From: Schizophyllum amplum
Taxonomy: Eukaryota > Basidiomycota > Agaricomycetes > Agaricales > Schizophyllaceae
Length of the DNA: 64,000 bases
Assembly: GCA_007026445.1 (NCBI GenBank)
Contig: VDMD01000015.1
Coordinates: forward strand, 496,001 to 560,000
Direction: 5' to 3'
A program made the translations under genes and the position numbers. Under the pieces are notes generated by a model that was not told where the DNA came from, did not search any database, and saw nothing but the letters and a program-made list of their open reading frames with translations. Below, in pieces: positions 22,512-31,988 of this stretch; the first letter of the stretch is position 1; each line of letters opens with the position of its first letter.

Positions 22512-24922
22512 TTAGTCGATCTCCTCCATGGCGGAGGTGGAGGCGGCCTCGGCCACGGGTGCGGCGGAGGCCTCCTCCTCGGCGGGCGCCTCCTCGTCCT
22601 CGTCGACGTCGAGGCCGAGCGAGATCATGCGGTGAATGCGCTTGGCGAACGATGTCGGCTCGTCGAGGGTGAAGCCCGAGGTGAGCAGCGCGGTCTCGAA
22701 GAGCAAGTACGTCAAGTCGCGGACGGACTTGTCGGCCTTGTCCTCCTTGACCTTGCGCTTGAGCTCCTTCACGATGGGGTTCTTCGGGTTGAGCTCAAGA
22801 GTCTTCTTCGACGCCATGTACGACGACATCGAGGAGTCCCGGAGAGCCTGCGCCTTCATGATACGCTCCTGCAGAGGTCGTCAGTATTAGGCCACGACGA
22901 GATGGACAACTTGAACGCACCATGTTCGATGACCAGCCGAACTGACCGGTGACGAGCACGCAAGGGGAGTCGTTGATGCGGTTCGAGACGACAACCTTCT
23001 CGACCTTGTCGCCGAGCGCCTCCTTCACGACTGTGCAGAGTTCGTTGAACTCGGCGGCCTCGCCCTCGCGCTCCTTCTTCTCCTCCTCGGTCTCCTCGAG
23101 CTCAAGGCCCTCCTTCGAGACACACACGAGCTTGTGGTCCTCGAACTCCTTGAGCTGAGTGATAGCGTACTCGTCGATGGGGTCGACGAGGAGGAGGACC
23201 TCGAAGCCCTTCTTCTTGAGGACCTCGAGGAAGGGAGAGTCGCGGACGGCGGCGAGGGACTCGCCCGTGAGGTAGTAGATAGACTTCTGGACCTCGGGCA
23301 TGCGGGTAATGTAGTCTGGAGGCCGTGATCAATACCGATTACCAACGCCTATTGCAATCGTACTCACCCTTGAGGGAGGTCTGCTCATCGAGCGACTTCG
23401 TCGAGAAGAAGCGCAGGAACTCGGCGAGCTTGCTGCGGTTCTGGGCGTCCTCGTGGATACCGAGCTTGAGGTTCTTGCCGAACGCCTCGTAGAACTTGGA
23501 GAAGTTGTCCTTGTCCTCGGCGATCTCGGAGAAGGCCTCCATGCACTTCTTGACGATGTTCTTGCGGATGACCTTCAAGATCTTGTTCTGCTGGAGCGTC
23601 TCGCGGGAGATGTTGAGCGGGAGGTCCTCAGAGTCGACGATACCCTTGACGAAGTTGAGGTACTCGGGGATGAGGTCCTCGCAGTCGTCCATGATGAAGA
23701 CGCGGCGGACGTAGAGCTTGATGTTGTTGCGCTTCTTCTTGGACTCAAAAAGGTCGAAAGGCGCACTGGGAGGATATGAGCGACACGAAGATGTGAAGGA
23801 GATGAGAATACTCACCGCTTGGGGATGTAGAGGATGGCCTTGAACTCGAGCTGGCCCTCGACGGAGAAGTGCTTGACGGCGAGATGTTCCTCCCAGTCGT
23901 TGGTCAAGCTCTTGTAGAAGGCACCGTACTCCTCCTGGGAGATCTCCTGCGGGTTCCGCGTCCAAATGGGCTTCGTCTTGTTGAGCTCCTCGTTGGACTT
24001 CTCGATCTCCTTGACCTTCTTCGTCTTCTTCTCCTTCTTCTCCTCCTCCTCGTCGACCTCCTCGATCTTGGGCTTGTCCTCTTCGTCCTTCTCCTCCTCC
24101 TCATCCTCAACCTCCTGAAGGCGCAAAGTCAGTCACATAGTATCGCGCAATGGTGGTAAAATACGAACCTTCTCGACCTCCTTGGTGACGACGAGCTGGA
24201 TGGGGTACGAGATGAACTCGGAGTGCTTCTTCACGATCTCCTTGATGCGCTTCTCCTCAAGGTACTCAAGCTGGTCCTCCTTGAGGTGGAGACGGATCTC
24301 GGAACCGCGACCCAGGGGTGGGTTGACGGTGTCGTGGGTGATAGTGAAAGTGCCGCCGGCGGCGGACTCCCAGATGTACTGCTCATCGTCGTTGTGCTTC
24401 GAGATAACCTGCACGCGCTCGGCGACGAGGTACGAGGAGTAGAAGCCGACACCGAACTGCCCGATCATGGAGATATCAGCGCCGGAGGAGAGCGCCTCCA
24501 TGAAGCCCTGCGCAATCGTCAGCGATCGCGCGCGCAGCGACATAAGCGCCCACGCACCTTCGTGCCAGACTTGGCGATCGTGCCGAGGTTGTTAACCATG
24601 TCGGCCTTGGTCATGCCGATACCGGTGTCACGGATGGAGAGCGTCTTGTTCTCCTTGTCCGGGGTGATGCGGATGTAGAGGTCCTTCTCGGTGTCGAGGA
24701 CGGACGGGTCGGTGAGCGACGCGTATCTGATCTTGTCGAGCGCATCGGAGGCGTTGGAGATGATTTCACGAAGGAAGATCTCCTTGTTCGAGTAGAAGGT
24801 GTCTGTGACCGCGGTCAGAGGGGCGCGCCTCAAAGTCAAAGGCGGCACATACTGATGATCAGGTCCAGCAGCTGGCTGATCTCGGCCTGGAAACCGAAGC
24901 TCTCGGTCTGTGGCGCAGACAT
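22512..24922 (-). CDS. HSP90: Cytosolic heat shock protein 90
   Basis: ATP-dependent chaperone of about 700 residues in seven exons with 45-60 bp introns. Start [20 protein letters not shown] at 24922. N-terminal ATPase motifs are [40 protein letters not shown] and [15 protein letters not shown] charged Glu/Lys linker follows ([12 protein letters not shown]), which with no ER signal marks the cytosolic form. The middle domain has [20 protein letters not shown] and [20 protein letters not shown], with the Arg of [10 protein letters not shown]. The C-terminal dimerisation domain ends SAMEEID. The family TPR-binding tail is MEEVD; here Val is Ile (ATC codon). The first intron splits the Asn codon before TFYSNKEIF. 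The frame is intact in every exon. Upstream lie a TATA box and two heat-shock elements. Confidence 0.97.
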
Positions 24923-25049
24923 GGTTTCTGAAAGACGGATGAGATCGCGTTGAAATCGCGTCGGACGACGACTTACTTCGCGAGGGGAGCAAGTGAGGGT
25001 TGCAGAAAAGGGGAGAAACAGTGCAGCGTCCTGTTAGACGCGCTCGCGT

Positions 25050-25132
25050 CTTTTATACGGCCATCGCAATTTTCCCCTTCTCGAACCTTCTTACCGGATT
25101 CGGACGTATGAAGCGCATGGAACCTTCGAGAA
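25050..25132 (-). promoter_or_regulatory. HSP90 promoter: TATA box and two heat-shock elements
   Basis: On the minus strand TATAAAAG lies at 25057-25050, about 130 bp before the HSP90 ATG. Further upstream are two perfect three-unit heat-shock elements: TTCtcGAAccTTC at 25078-25090 and GAAccTTCgaGAA at 25120-25132. Alternating GAA/TTC pentamers are the binding site of trimeric heat-shock factor Hsf1, so heat induction of HSP90 is expected. Confidence 0.85.
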
Positions 25133-26299
25133 GGTCGGGGGAACAACGCCACAAACTGCCCTCAAAGACAATCAGCTCATGTCCGGAAAGCTCGAGAAAA
25201 ACAGGGCGGGCCCCGCGGGGTCTGCAGGGCCTGGGAGAAGGAGGGGATGTTGCAACATTCAGCCCGCGTAACTGTGTCGAAAGCTAGGGAATGAGAGCAT
25301 CGAAGCACAGATAGGCGCCCACACTGCTCTGACTCACTGCCTCGTTTCTCACAGGCTGTGCCTTCATGAGTATCCTTCCTATCGCTCCGCTGAGCAGTAG
25401 ACGAATGCTGGAACTGATGGTCGGAAATCCTCGAGCGCAACCAGTCACGCACAGGTCACGAGCATGTTCAACATTGCAACTGTCACGTTTTCGAAGGCTC
25501 GTGAAGTACTACTATTACTATTAGTATCACTAAACTGTCGGTCAAGTATGGACCCTGGAGAAGCTCGAACTTTGAAAGACAAAGAGTTGACTTGGCTGCT
25601 GACAAGATACTGAGAACGACTTTCCAAAACATGTATACATGCAGCAAGCAAGTATGTAAGTACATTCGAAGCCAGAGCGACGGAGATGCAGCGCAGTACT
25701 ACATTAACCGCATCGCCGTCGATACTAGGAATTAAATTCGATGTGCAGAGTGTACTAGACCGGGGACCGATAGCGATGATGTGGTGGATACAGGTTTGGG
25801 CTAGGTGTCAGGACGGAGAGTTGCAGATGAGCAAGGGGCGCTTAGCGCCTCGCGACACGCACCAGACCGGGGTGCGCGTCGCTCGCTCATGCAGGGTATG
25901 GAGCGCCAACCAGAGTGGTGTCCGGCCGCTGATCCAAGGAGGAGCCGAGGACGCGCGCGGCGAGGGGGTACCGCCCATGCTAGATGGGCGGTCCGTGCGA
26001 AGGGCATGGCCGGCCACTTCAGCTGATGGCCAAGCTGGGAAGGCAGGCCGCCGCGTTGCAGCACAGGGAGTTTCGTGAGATACGTGCCAGTCGTGTCGAG
26101 CGATTATAAATAAGCAATAGAGTATGATGAGATGTAGATGCAGATGATGTGGTCGATGGCCATGGTGGGGGTGCTTGGAGCCGCTATCTGCGGCGCGCTG
26201 AGACGATCGATGAGCGACTTGCATGCATGCGTGGCAAGTCGAGCAACTCACGCGACGCCGCATTTCCCCTACACCGGCGTCGACGCAGGCCTCGCAGAG
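25133..26299. other. Intergenic, no supported gene
   Basis: About 1.2 kb upstream of HSP90 and downstream of the minus-strand gene at 26300. Open frames up to about 150 codons overlap on both strands without domains. A 9-bp perfect hairpin (ACCGCCCAT / ATGGGCGGT, loop GCTAG) lies at 25970-25992. Confidence 0.5.
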
Positions 26300-27064
26300 T
26301 CATACCTGCACTGGCCAGCCTAGCGGCGAAGTGATACGCTTCGGCCCATTCCTACGCGCCGGCGAGCGGTCTCGTACGGCATTCGACCGGGAGCTGGACC
26401 TGGCGCGCAGCGCGGTCCGGTCGTTATGGCGCATGATGAGCGACGCGACGACCTGGGGCGGGCTAGCGCAGGGCATGCCCATGCCGTCGTGCGCGCCACC
26501 GCGCTTGGCGAGATAAGCACTGAGGCGCTCGTACAGGAGGCGGTCCTGCGCAGCAAGCAACTCGGCAACGTCGCCGGTCGGCTGCTCGTCGACGTCCATA
26601 GCCTCGTCCGAGTCCGCCTCTTGGGCTGGGCTCGAGGACCGGCTACGGAGGCGGCAGGCGACGGTGCGCTGCACGAGGCGCATGAGCTGCAGGTCGCTGT
26701 TCGCGGAGGAGCGCGGCTTGTTGAGCGGCGAGAGCGAGGAGGCGCGGCGGACGCGTCTGCGGGGGTGCGACGGAGCGATGAGGGAGTTTGCACGACGGCG
26801 GGTGTAGGCAGGCGCGACGGATATGGGCTCGGGGATGTCTAGCTCGCCGGGAAAGGGGACAATGCTCGGCGGATCTTGCGCGGACAGGTCAACTGAGGAT
26901 GCTACGGAAGCGCTGGCGCTGGCGAGCGAGAGAGTGCACGGTGCGGCGGACTTGGAGGAAGGAAAAGAAAAGGAAGAATGAACGTGTCGGCGGTTGTTGG
27001 GGCGTTTGGGGAGGAGACCAGCGTTCGTCTTGTCAATAAAGGGAGCTGCCAGCATGAGCGCCAT
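26300..27064 (-). CDS. Uncharacterised 254-residue protein
   Basis: Single exon of 765 nt, starting MALMLAAPFIDKTNAGLLPK at 27064. The open frame continues upstream to 27403, but that part overlaps the TSC1 5' end and lacks coding character, so I use the internal ATG. Basic RRR/RVRR patches and Ser/Ala stretches alternate with an acidic EADSDEAMDVDE segment. The most folded-looking part is DVAELLAAQDRLLYERLSAY. The C-terminus is Arg/Ser rich (RARSSSRSNAVRDRSPARRN), reminiscent of nuclear or RS-like proteins. I recognise no domain. Divergent from TSC1, 181 bp apart. Confidence 0.6.
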   Translation of the reverse strand: MALMLAAPFIDKTNAGLLPKRPNNRRHVHSSFSFPSSKSAAPCTLSLASASASVASSVDLSAQDPPSIVPFPGELDIPEPISVAPAYTRRRANSLIAPSHPRRRVRRASSLSPLNKPRSSANSDLQLMRLVQRTVACRLRSRSSSPAQEADSDEAMDVDEQPTGDVAELLAAQDRLLYERLSAYLAKRGGAHDGMGMPCASPPQVVASLIMRHNDRTALRARSSSRSNAVRDRSPARRNGPKRITSPLGWPVQV

Positions 27065-27245
27065 TGTACGAGGAGACGGGGTATGTTGGAGTCGGACGGA
27101 GACGACGATGGTGGACGGAGGAAAGAAGGGATAAAGGAAATTTGGGGATTGTAGGCACGGGCAACGCGTGTTGCCCTCAATCAAGTAAATAGAAGCGGCT
27201 TTGACTCCGCCCGGGCCGACCTTCCGCGTCTTGTCCTCCTCCGTC

Positions 27246-30200
27246 ATGTCCCTGGCGAACATCAGCCGCCAGCTGCGCGCCATCGCTACCCAGCCAGCCG
27301 ACGCCTTTGCCCTCTCCGAGCTGCTCGTTACGGTCGACGACTTTGTTGTTGCATGTACGCCCGAGCTCGTACTTGAGCTCGAAGAGGAACTGCAGACGAT
27401 CAACGCAGAAGAGGTTGATCACACCATCCTCTATCACATACAAGTGTTCCTCGCTGTACTCTCACATCTCGAATCCGTCCTCTCCGCTGACAGTATTATT
27501 TCTTCTTGGTTCGACCTCATCCTGCGCCCCGCGCTTCGCGAGGCAAAGCTCTCCACTGCATCTGTCGATCAAGCGAAAGAGCTCGTCCTTGCCGCCTTGC
27601 GCAAGGCAGACGACGCGTCCTACGACAAAGTCTGCAGCTTCCGTCGCCGTCTGCTTGACCTTTATCTTGGCGCGACCTTCAATGAGGCGGGCGATGACGT
27701 GCTCGAGTGGGCAGAATTGGACGAACGCGAGAAGGACAGGTGTGCCGTCTGGAAGTCCAACCTCGAGGACGTCCTTCTCAAGCATGGGACGCAATGCCCC
27801 GCAGTACGACCATTTAGCTTGTTTGCGACGTACAGCATGATAATATTATGCCATGGCAGGAGTTCATGGACGAAGTAAACGCGCAGTTCGCCCAGCCCGA
27901 GCATCGCCTGCAGCTCATCGCTCTCCTCAACCTCTACGCCATGACTGATCGGTTTGCGCAAATCGCACCCATACTTGCGTCGCACCCGCTGCTTACGAGC
28001 CTACTAAACTCGCTCTTGCTCGACAACTCGTCTACGGCGTGCACCTGCAGCATTCTGCTCATGGTCAAAATGCTCCCGACATTTGCTGTCCACGCCAGCC
28101 AGGACCTCAAGCGTGTGCTTCCCTTACTACTGGCCATCCTTGCCCGGATCATGTCCTGGCGTGGTCGGCCAGCACCGACAATGGAGGACCCAGACATCAT
28201 TCCGGTATACGACCCCGACCTCGAAGCGGAGCTCGACCGGGACACCCGGCAGCCGCTGCAAATCAACCCCGACTTTGAGTGGCAGCGCTTAGAACTTACA
28301 TTCAGCGCAGCGACCTCCGCACCCTCTCCTCGCCCGCTGTACACCATGCTGTATTACCTCTTCCCGTGCAACGTCATCAAGTTCCTCCGTGGCCCGCTCG
28401 ACTACCTTCTCTCGCACGACGTGCCCAGTCCGTACACCGTCGATTGGAGCGGCGCGTTCGACGATGCAGAGATCCGGAGCAAGAGCGAGCACCTCGTGCG
28501 CACGCACATCTGCCACCCCATCATGATTTGGCAGGACGCCAGCGTCGAGATGGGCGACACGAACTTCTGGTCCGCATATGACGTCGCGCGCATGATCAGC
28601 GACGCCAGCATGCTTGACATCGTTCACACCTCCGTTGGGGTCCGCGAACGGTTCGCCACGCTGGGGAACACCATCACCTCGTCCGGCGGCGAGCCGCATG
28701 CGCCCGCAGTCCTGGACCCGGAGAGCACACCCGTCGACCCGACTACCATGCTGCCCACGGACAATGCGCTGGCGACTAGCCCCTCCAGCCATGACAGTGC
28801 CTCTGTTCACAATCCGCCCGCCGACGCGTCCTCTCGCTTAGACACGACCTCGGGCCCGCCGCTCATTTCACTGCAGGACATGATCACCACGTCCGTCGCG
28901 CTCAAATCGCGCATGGACGTCCGCATCAGCAATACCGCGACCGCCTGGCCAAACCTGCTCTTCGCGACGTCGCCGGGGCCGGGGCACCAAACATCGCCAA
29001 GCCACCAGCCATCCTCGGGGCACGCGTACCAAATGTCAATCGGCCACGCACGTCGGTCATCTTCAGGCCAACAGGCGCCGTCCCCAGGACGCCGGACTTC
29101 GTCATCGGGCTACAACTCGTCATCTTCAGGCTACCGACCCGCATCCCCGGCGTACCGCCCATCCTCGCCCGCGCTGAGCTTCCGATCCAGCCATCACACG
29201 TCCTCACCAACCTACCAGGCCTCGTCGCCCGCGCCGAGCCACCGTACGCTGCCGGGCGACAGCCGCGACTCCGTGTCAATGAGCCGCAGCGGTTCTGTCA
29301 ACTGCACTCGCCCTAGCGACACTGCGTCCATCACCACGACCGCGGATAACCGCGTCGCACAGGCGCTGGCCAGCCTGCAGCGCGAGGTCGTCCTCCTGCG
29401 CAACGAGCTCAACTTTGAACTCTGGCTGTCGCGGGAGAATGTGAAGCACATTGGTCGGCTGTACCAGGATCGGACGCTGTATCGGAGCGCGGAAACCGAG
29501 CGGCAGGCATTGGTGAGTATTTGCGTCGTGTCGAACCGACGCACGGGATAGCTTGCACTGCGATATCAGGCCAGGATGCTAACAACCTGCCGAAGTACAA
29601 CAAACTGCGCAAATACCGTACGCAGGTCAACGACCTCGAGCGGCAGCTCCGGGAGCACAAGCAGCTCGCATCGTCCACGAAAAACAAGTACGCGGAGTGG
29701 AACATGGAGCTCGCGCACAAGCTCCGTCAGCTGCGCGACGCGCAGAAGGCTGCAAGCGACGAGAAGGCGGCGCTGAGGCAGGCGGAGACGCAGGCGAAGG
29801 TATGTATTGTGAAATGTAAAAGGGGAAAACTCCACGAAACAATATTCCCCACAAACTCTTCTGTGCTAGCCATACTGATTCTCGCTATCACTGCAGGCCC
29901 TCTTCGACGCGCAGGGCAAGCTCCTGTCGGAGGCCAATCAGAGCGTGTTCGAGCTTCGGACGCAGATTGTCAACAACCAGCACAAAATCGATAGGCTGCA
30001 CGACTACGAGGCGCAGATTGAGCAGCACGTGAAGATGCAGAGGCTGTGGTATGTTCGGTTAAATTCACAATACTTTCTTGTATAGATTTGGTGTGATGCG
30101 AGCTAATGGGCTTGCAGGGACGGGGACTTCCGGAAGTTCAACGCGCGCGGGGAGGAGGGTGAGAACATGAAGACGGAGATTCAGCAGCTGCGTATGCATC

Positions 30201-30666
30201 TGAGCAGCTACTACCACCAGCAATGCATACTGGAAGAGAACAGTCGGTGCGTACTGCTCCTAGCTCAATTCCTTCCTACCCTCAGTTGCTCTTTCTCCAC
30301 CTTTTCCCATAACAACGTTTTTTCCCGCCTTCCTTTCTTACGCACCCACTGAACTACCAATTTATCACCCTTCCCGCCCACAGCGCCCAGCGCCAGGAAA
30401 TTCATACCCTCCAAGCGCACGTCGCCAAGCTCAAGCGCGCCGCAAAACAGCCCTTCTACGAGCGCCGCGCGTCCGACATCGCCGAGTTCGCGCGCGTGAA
30501 GGCAGAGATGGGCGCGCGCATCGAGCGGCTGAAGGAGGAGAAGCGCGAGCTGCAGGAGATCAAGGAGGAGCTGGAGTATATGAACGAGACGCTGAGGGCG
30601 CAGGTGCAGGGGACGATGGGGCTGGTGTCGCCGCGGTCGGGAAGTCCGGTGGTGGGGTTGATTTAG
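27246..30666 (+). CDS. TSC1: Hamartin-like protein Tsc1
   Basis: About 1000 residues. Hamartin stabilises tuberin (Tsc2), the GAP for Rheb, and so restrains TORC1 at the vacuole or lysosome. The N-terminal alpha-helical core has FLAVLSHLESVLSADSIISS, FDLILRPALREAKLSTASV, DVLLKHGTQCPA, EFMDEVNAQFAQPEHRLQLI, TACTCSILLMVKMLPTFAVH and LYTMLYYLFPCNVIKFLRGP. A Ser/Pro/His-rich low-complexity linker lies at about 28680-29300. A long C-terminal coiled coil follows (QALASLQREVVLLRNELNFE, KYRTQVNDLERQLREHKQLA, AQGKLLSEANQSVFELRTQI, KLKRAAKQPFYERRASDIAE), ending GSPVVGLI at 30666. Introns interrupt the helical core once and the coiled coil four or five times; at about 29518 the acceptor is the second CAG (GGCCAG). 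Start MSLANISRQL at 27246. Confidence 0.9.
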
Positions 30667-31068
30667 GGGGTGATGAATGTTAGTGCGGGGAAGAGCTTGA
30701 GGTGGAGGGGGACTTGGGGGGAGGAAATTGTGCTGGTGTGGACGTCGTCGATGTACTCCATGCTTGGCCGCTGCTGTCGATTCGGAAATCCCGACATTCG
30801 TGCCAGCAGTCCATGGGGTATCAAATGCGAGCCATCTATCGTGCCAAGCTATGGAGGCGGATCCAGTCCAGCAGAATAACCAGACTGGGGAGGGGGGAGG
30901 CGGTAATAGGGCTCTCCTAATATCGTCCTTCCAGTGCGAGCGCATCGGACGCTCACGTCGGGGGTCGAACTTGGCCATCGATCGACCTGGGCCCGCCACA
31001 AATCTCAGTAAGCCCCCGCTGGGGGGATCATCGTATTCCCCTCCCCACCAACCTTTGCACCCACCACC
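30667..31068. other. TSC1 / ABM-gene intergenic region
   Basis: About 400 bp, no coding sequence supported. It should contain the TSC1 3' end and the promoter of the 31069 gene. Confidence 0.5.
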
Positions 31069-31514
31069 ATGGTCTACACTATCGTCGTACACCTCTACGC
31101 CAAGGACGAGCCGGGCGTGGTCGACAAAATCAAGGCGAAGCTTACCGAGGCAGCGTCGATGTACCGTTCCGATAAGGGGACGATCGACTGGTTCGTCATG
31201 CAAGACCACAAGGACCCCCGGGCGTTCACCATTGTTGAGCGCTACGAGAGTTTGGAGGTGAGTGGATGAGGCGATGGAGTCGAGGGGAGGGGCTGATAAA
31301 CTGGAACAGGACCAGAAGAAATACCATCTCGGCAGCCCGTACTGGCCGACGTTCGATCCCTACATCGAGCCCCTTCTTGAGAGGTGAGCCTCATGATCCT
31401 ATGAGGATCTGCAGGCTCCTTGACAATACGCACAGGCCGATGGACCTCCACCGTCTGCATGAGTTGGACGATGGGAAGGTGCTCTACAGCGGTGACGGCA
31501 ACTACATCCAGTGA
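31069..31514 (+). CDS. Small dimeric alpha/beta-barrel (ABM-like) protein
   Basis: Exons 31069-31257, 31310-31383 and 31436-31514 sum to 342 nt, giving 113 residues. The sequence MVYTIVVHLYAKDEPGVVDK, KAKLTEAASMYRSDKGTIDW and FVMQDHKDPRAFTIVERYES fits the antibiotic-biosynthesis-monooxygenase fold of the ferredoxin-like dimeric barrel superfamily, seen in small cytosolic oxygenases and stress proteins. It then reads HLGSPYWPTFDPYIEPLLE and MDLHRLHELDDGKVLYSGDG. The C-terminal Trp/Pro/Tyr region is as expected for fungal members. The substrate cannot be told from the sequence. No signal peptide is seen. Confidence 0.8.
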
Positions 31515-31667
31515 GAGCTCAAGCGAGCCAATAAATTTAGGAGCATAATTGTAGATATGAAGTGTATGCAACTTGTAAGGATCCAAATACAGAACAAAGG
31601 CGCGAAGACAAGTCGAACGGCGAGTCGATGTGGCGCGCAATACTTACATAAAGACTTACAGTCGTTT
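31515..31667. other. Intergenic before palindromic element
   Basis: 3' region of the ABM gene; nothing else is seen. Confidence 0.4.
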
Positions 31668-31862
31668 GCAGAAAAGTTGGCAGTCCCGTGCCTTCAGATT
31701 TCGCGCGCGTGCGCCGTTGATGCGACGCGTCAGCCAATCGCGTCGCCAGGGCCGTCGCCTGGACGAGTCCGAGGGCACGACCCGCCGCAACGACGCGTTC
31801 GATTGGCCCTCATCGCCGCGTGGCTCGGAAAAACGCGCGCACGGGACTGCCAACTTTTCTGC
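31668..31862. repeat. 195-bp palindromic element with perfect 24-bp terminal inverted repeats
   Basis: The first 24 bases (31668-31691, beginning GCAGAAAAGTTGG) are the exact reverse complement of the last 24 (31839-31862). Inside, a second symmetric layer pairs CCAATCG..CGTCG with CGACG..CGATTGG. Near the middle there is a short CCAGG/CCTGG hairpin. Partial symmetry also continues outwards (CTTACAG on the left against TGTAAAG on the right). It carries no open frame of note. Size and structure fit a MITE or foldback element inserted 127 bp before the MTR4 start codon. No clear target-site duplication is seen. Confidence 0.75.
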
Positions 31863-31988
31863 TGTAAAGCGAGGCCCGTGGGAAGTCATTTTTTGCACCG
31901 GACCGGCATCCGGTCATTCTTCTCCCACCATCACTGAGCGCGCTGGTGCTCGAGGCGCTTGACTCTCTCCCTGCCCCCACTTTACGAC

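Noticed and set aside
23812..24159. Leu-rich open frame antisense to HSP90
   Set aside because: It is the complement of the Glu/Lys-rich linker of HSP90 and has no independent support.
25970..25992. 9-bp hairpin as a terminator or regulatory RNA
   Set aside because: No gene ends next to it and no T-run follows; short perfect hairpins are expected by chance in GC-rich DNA.
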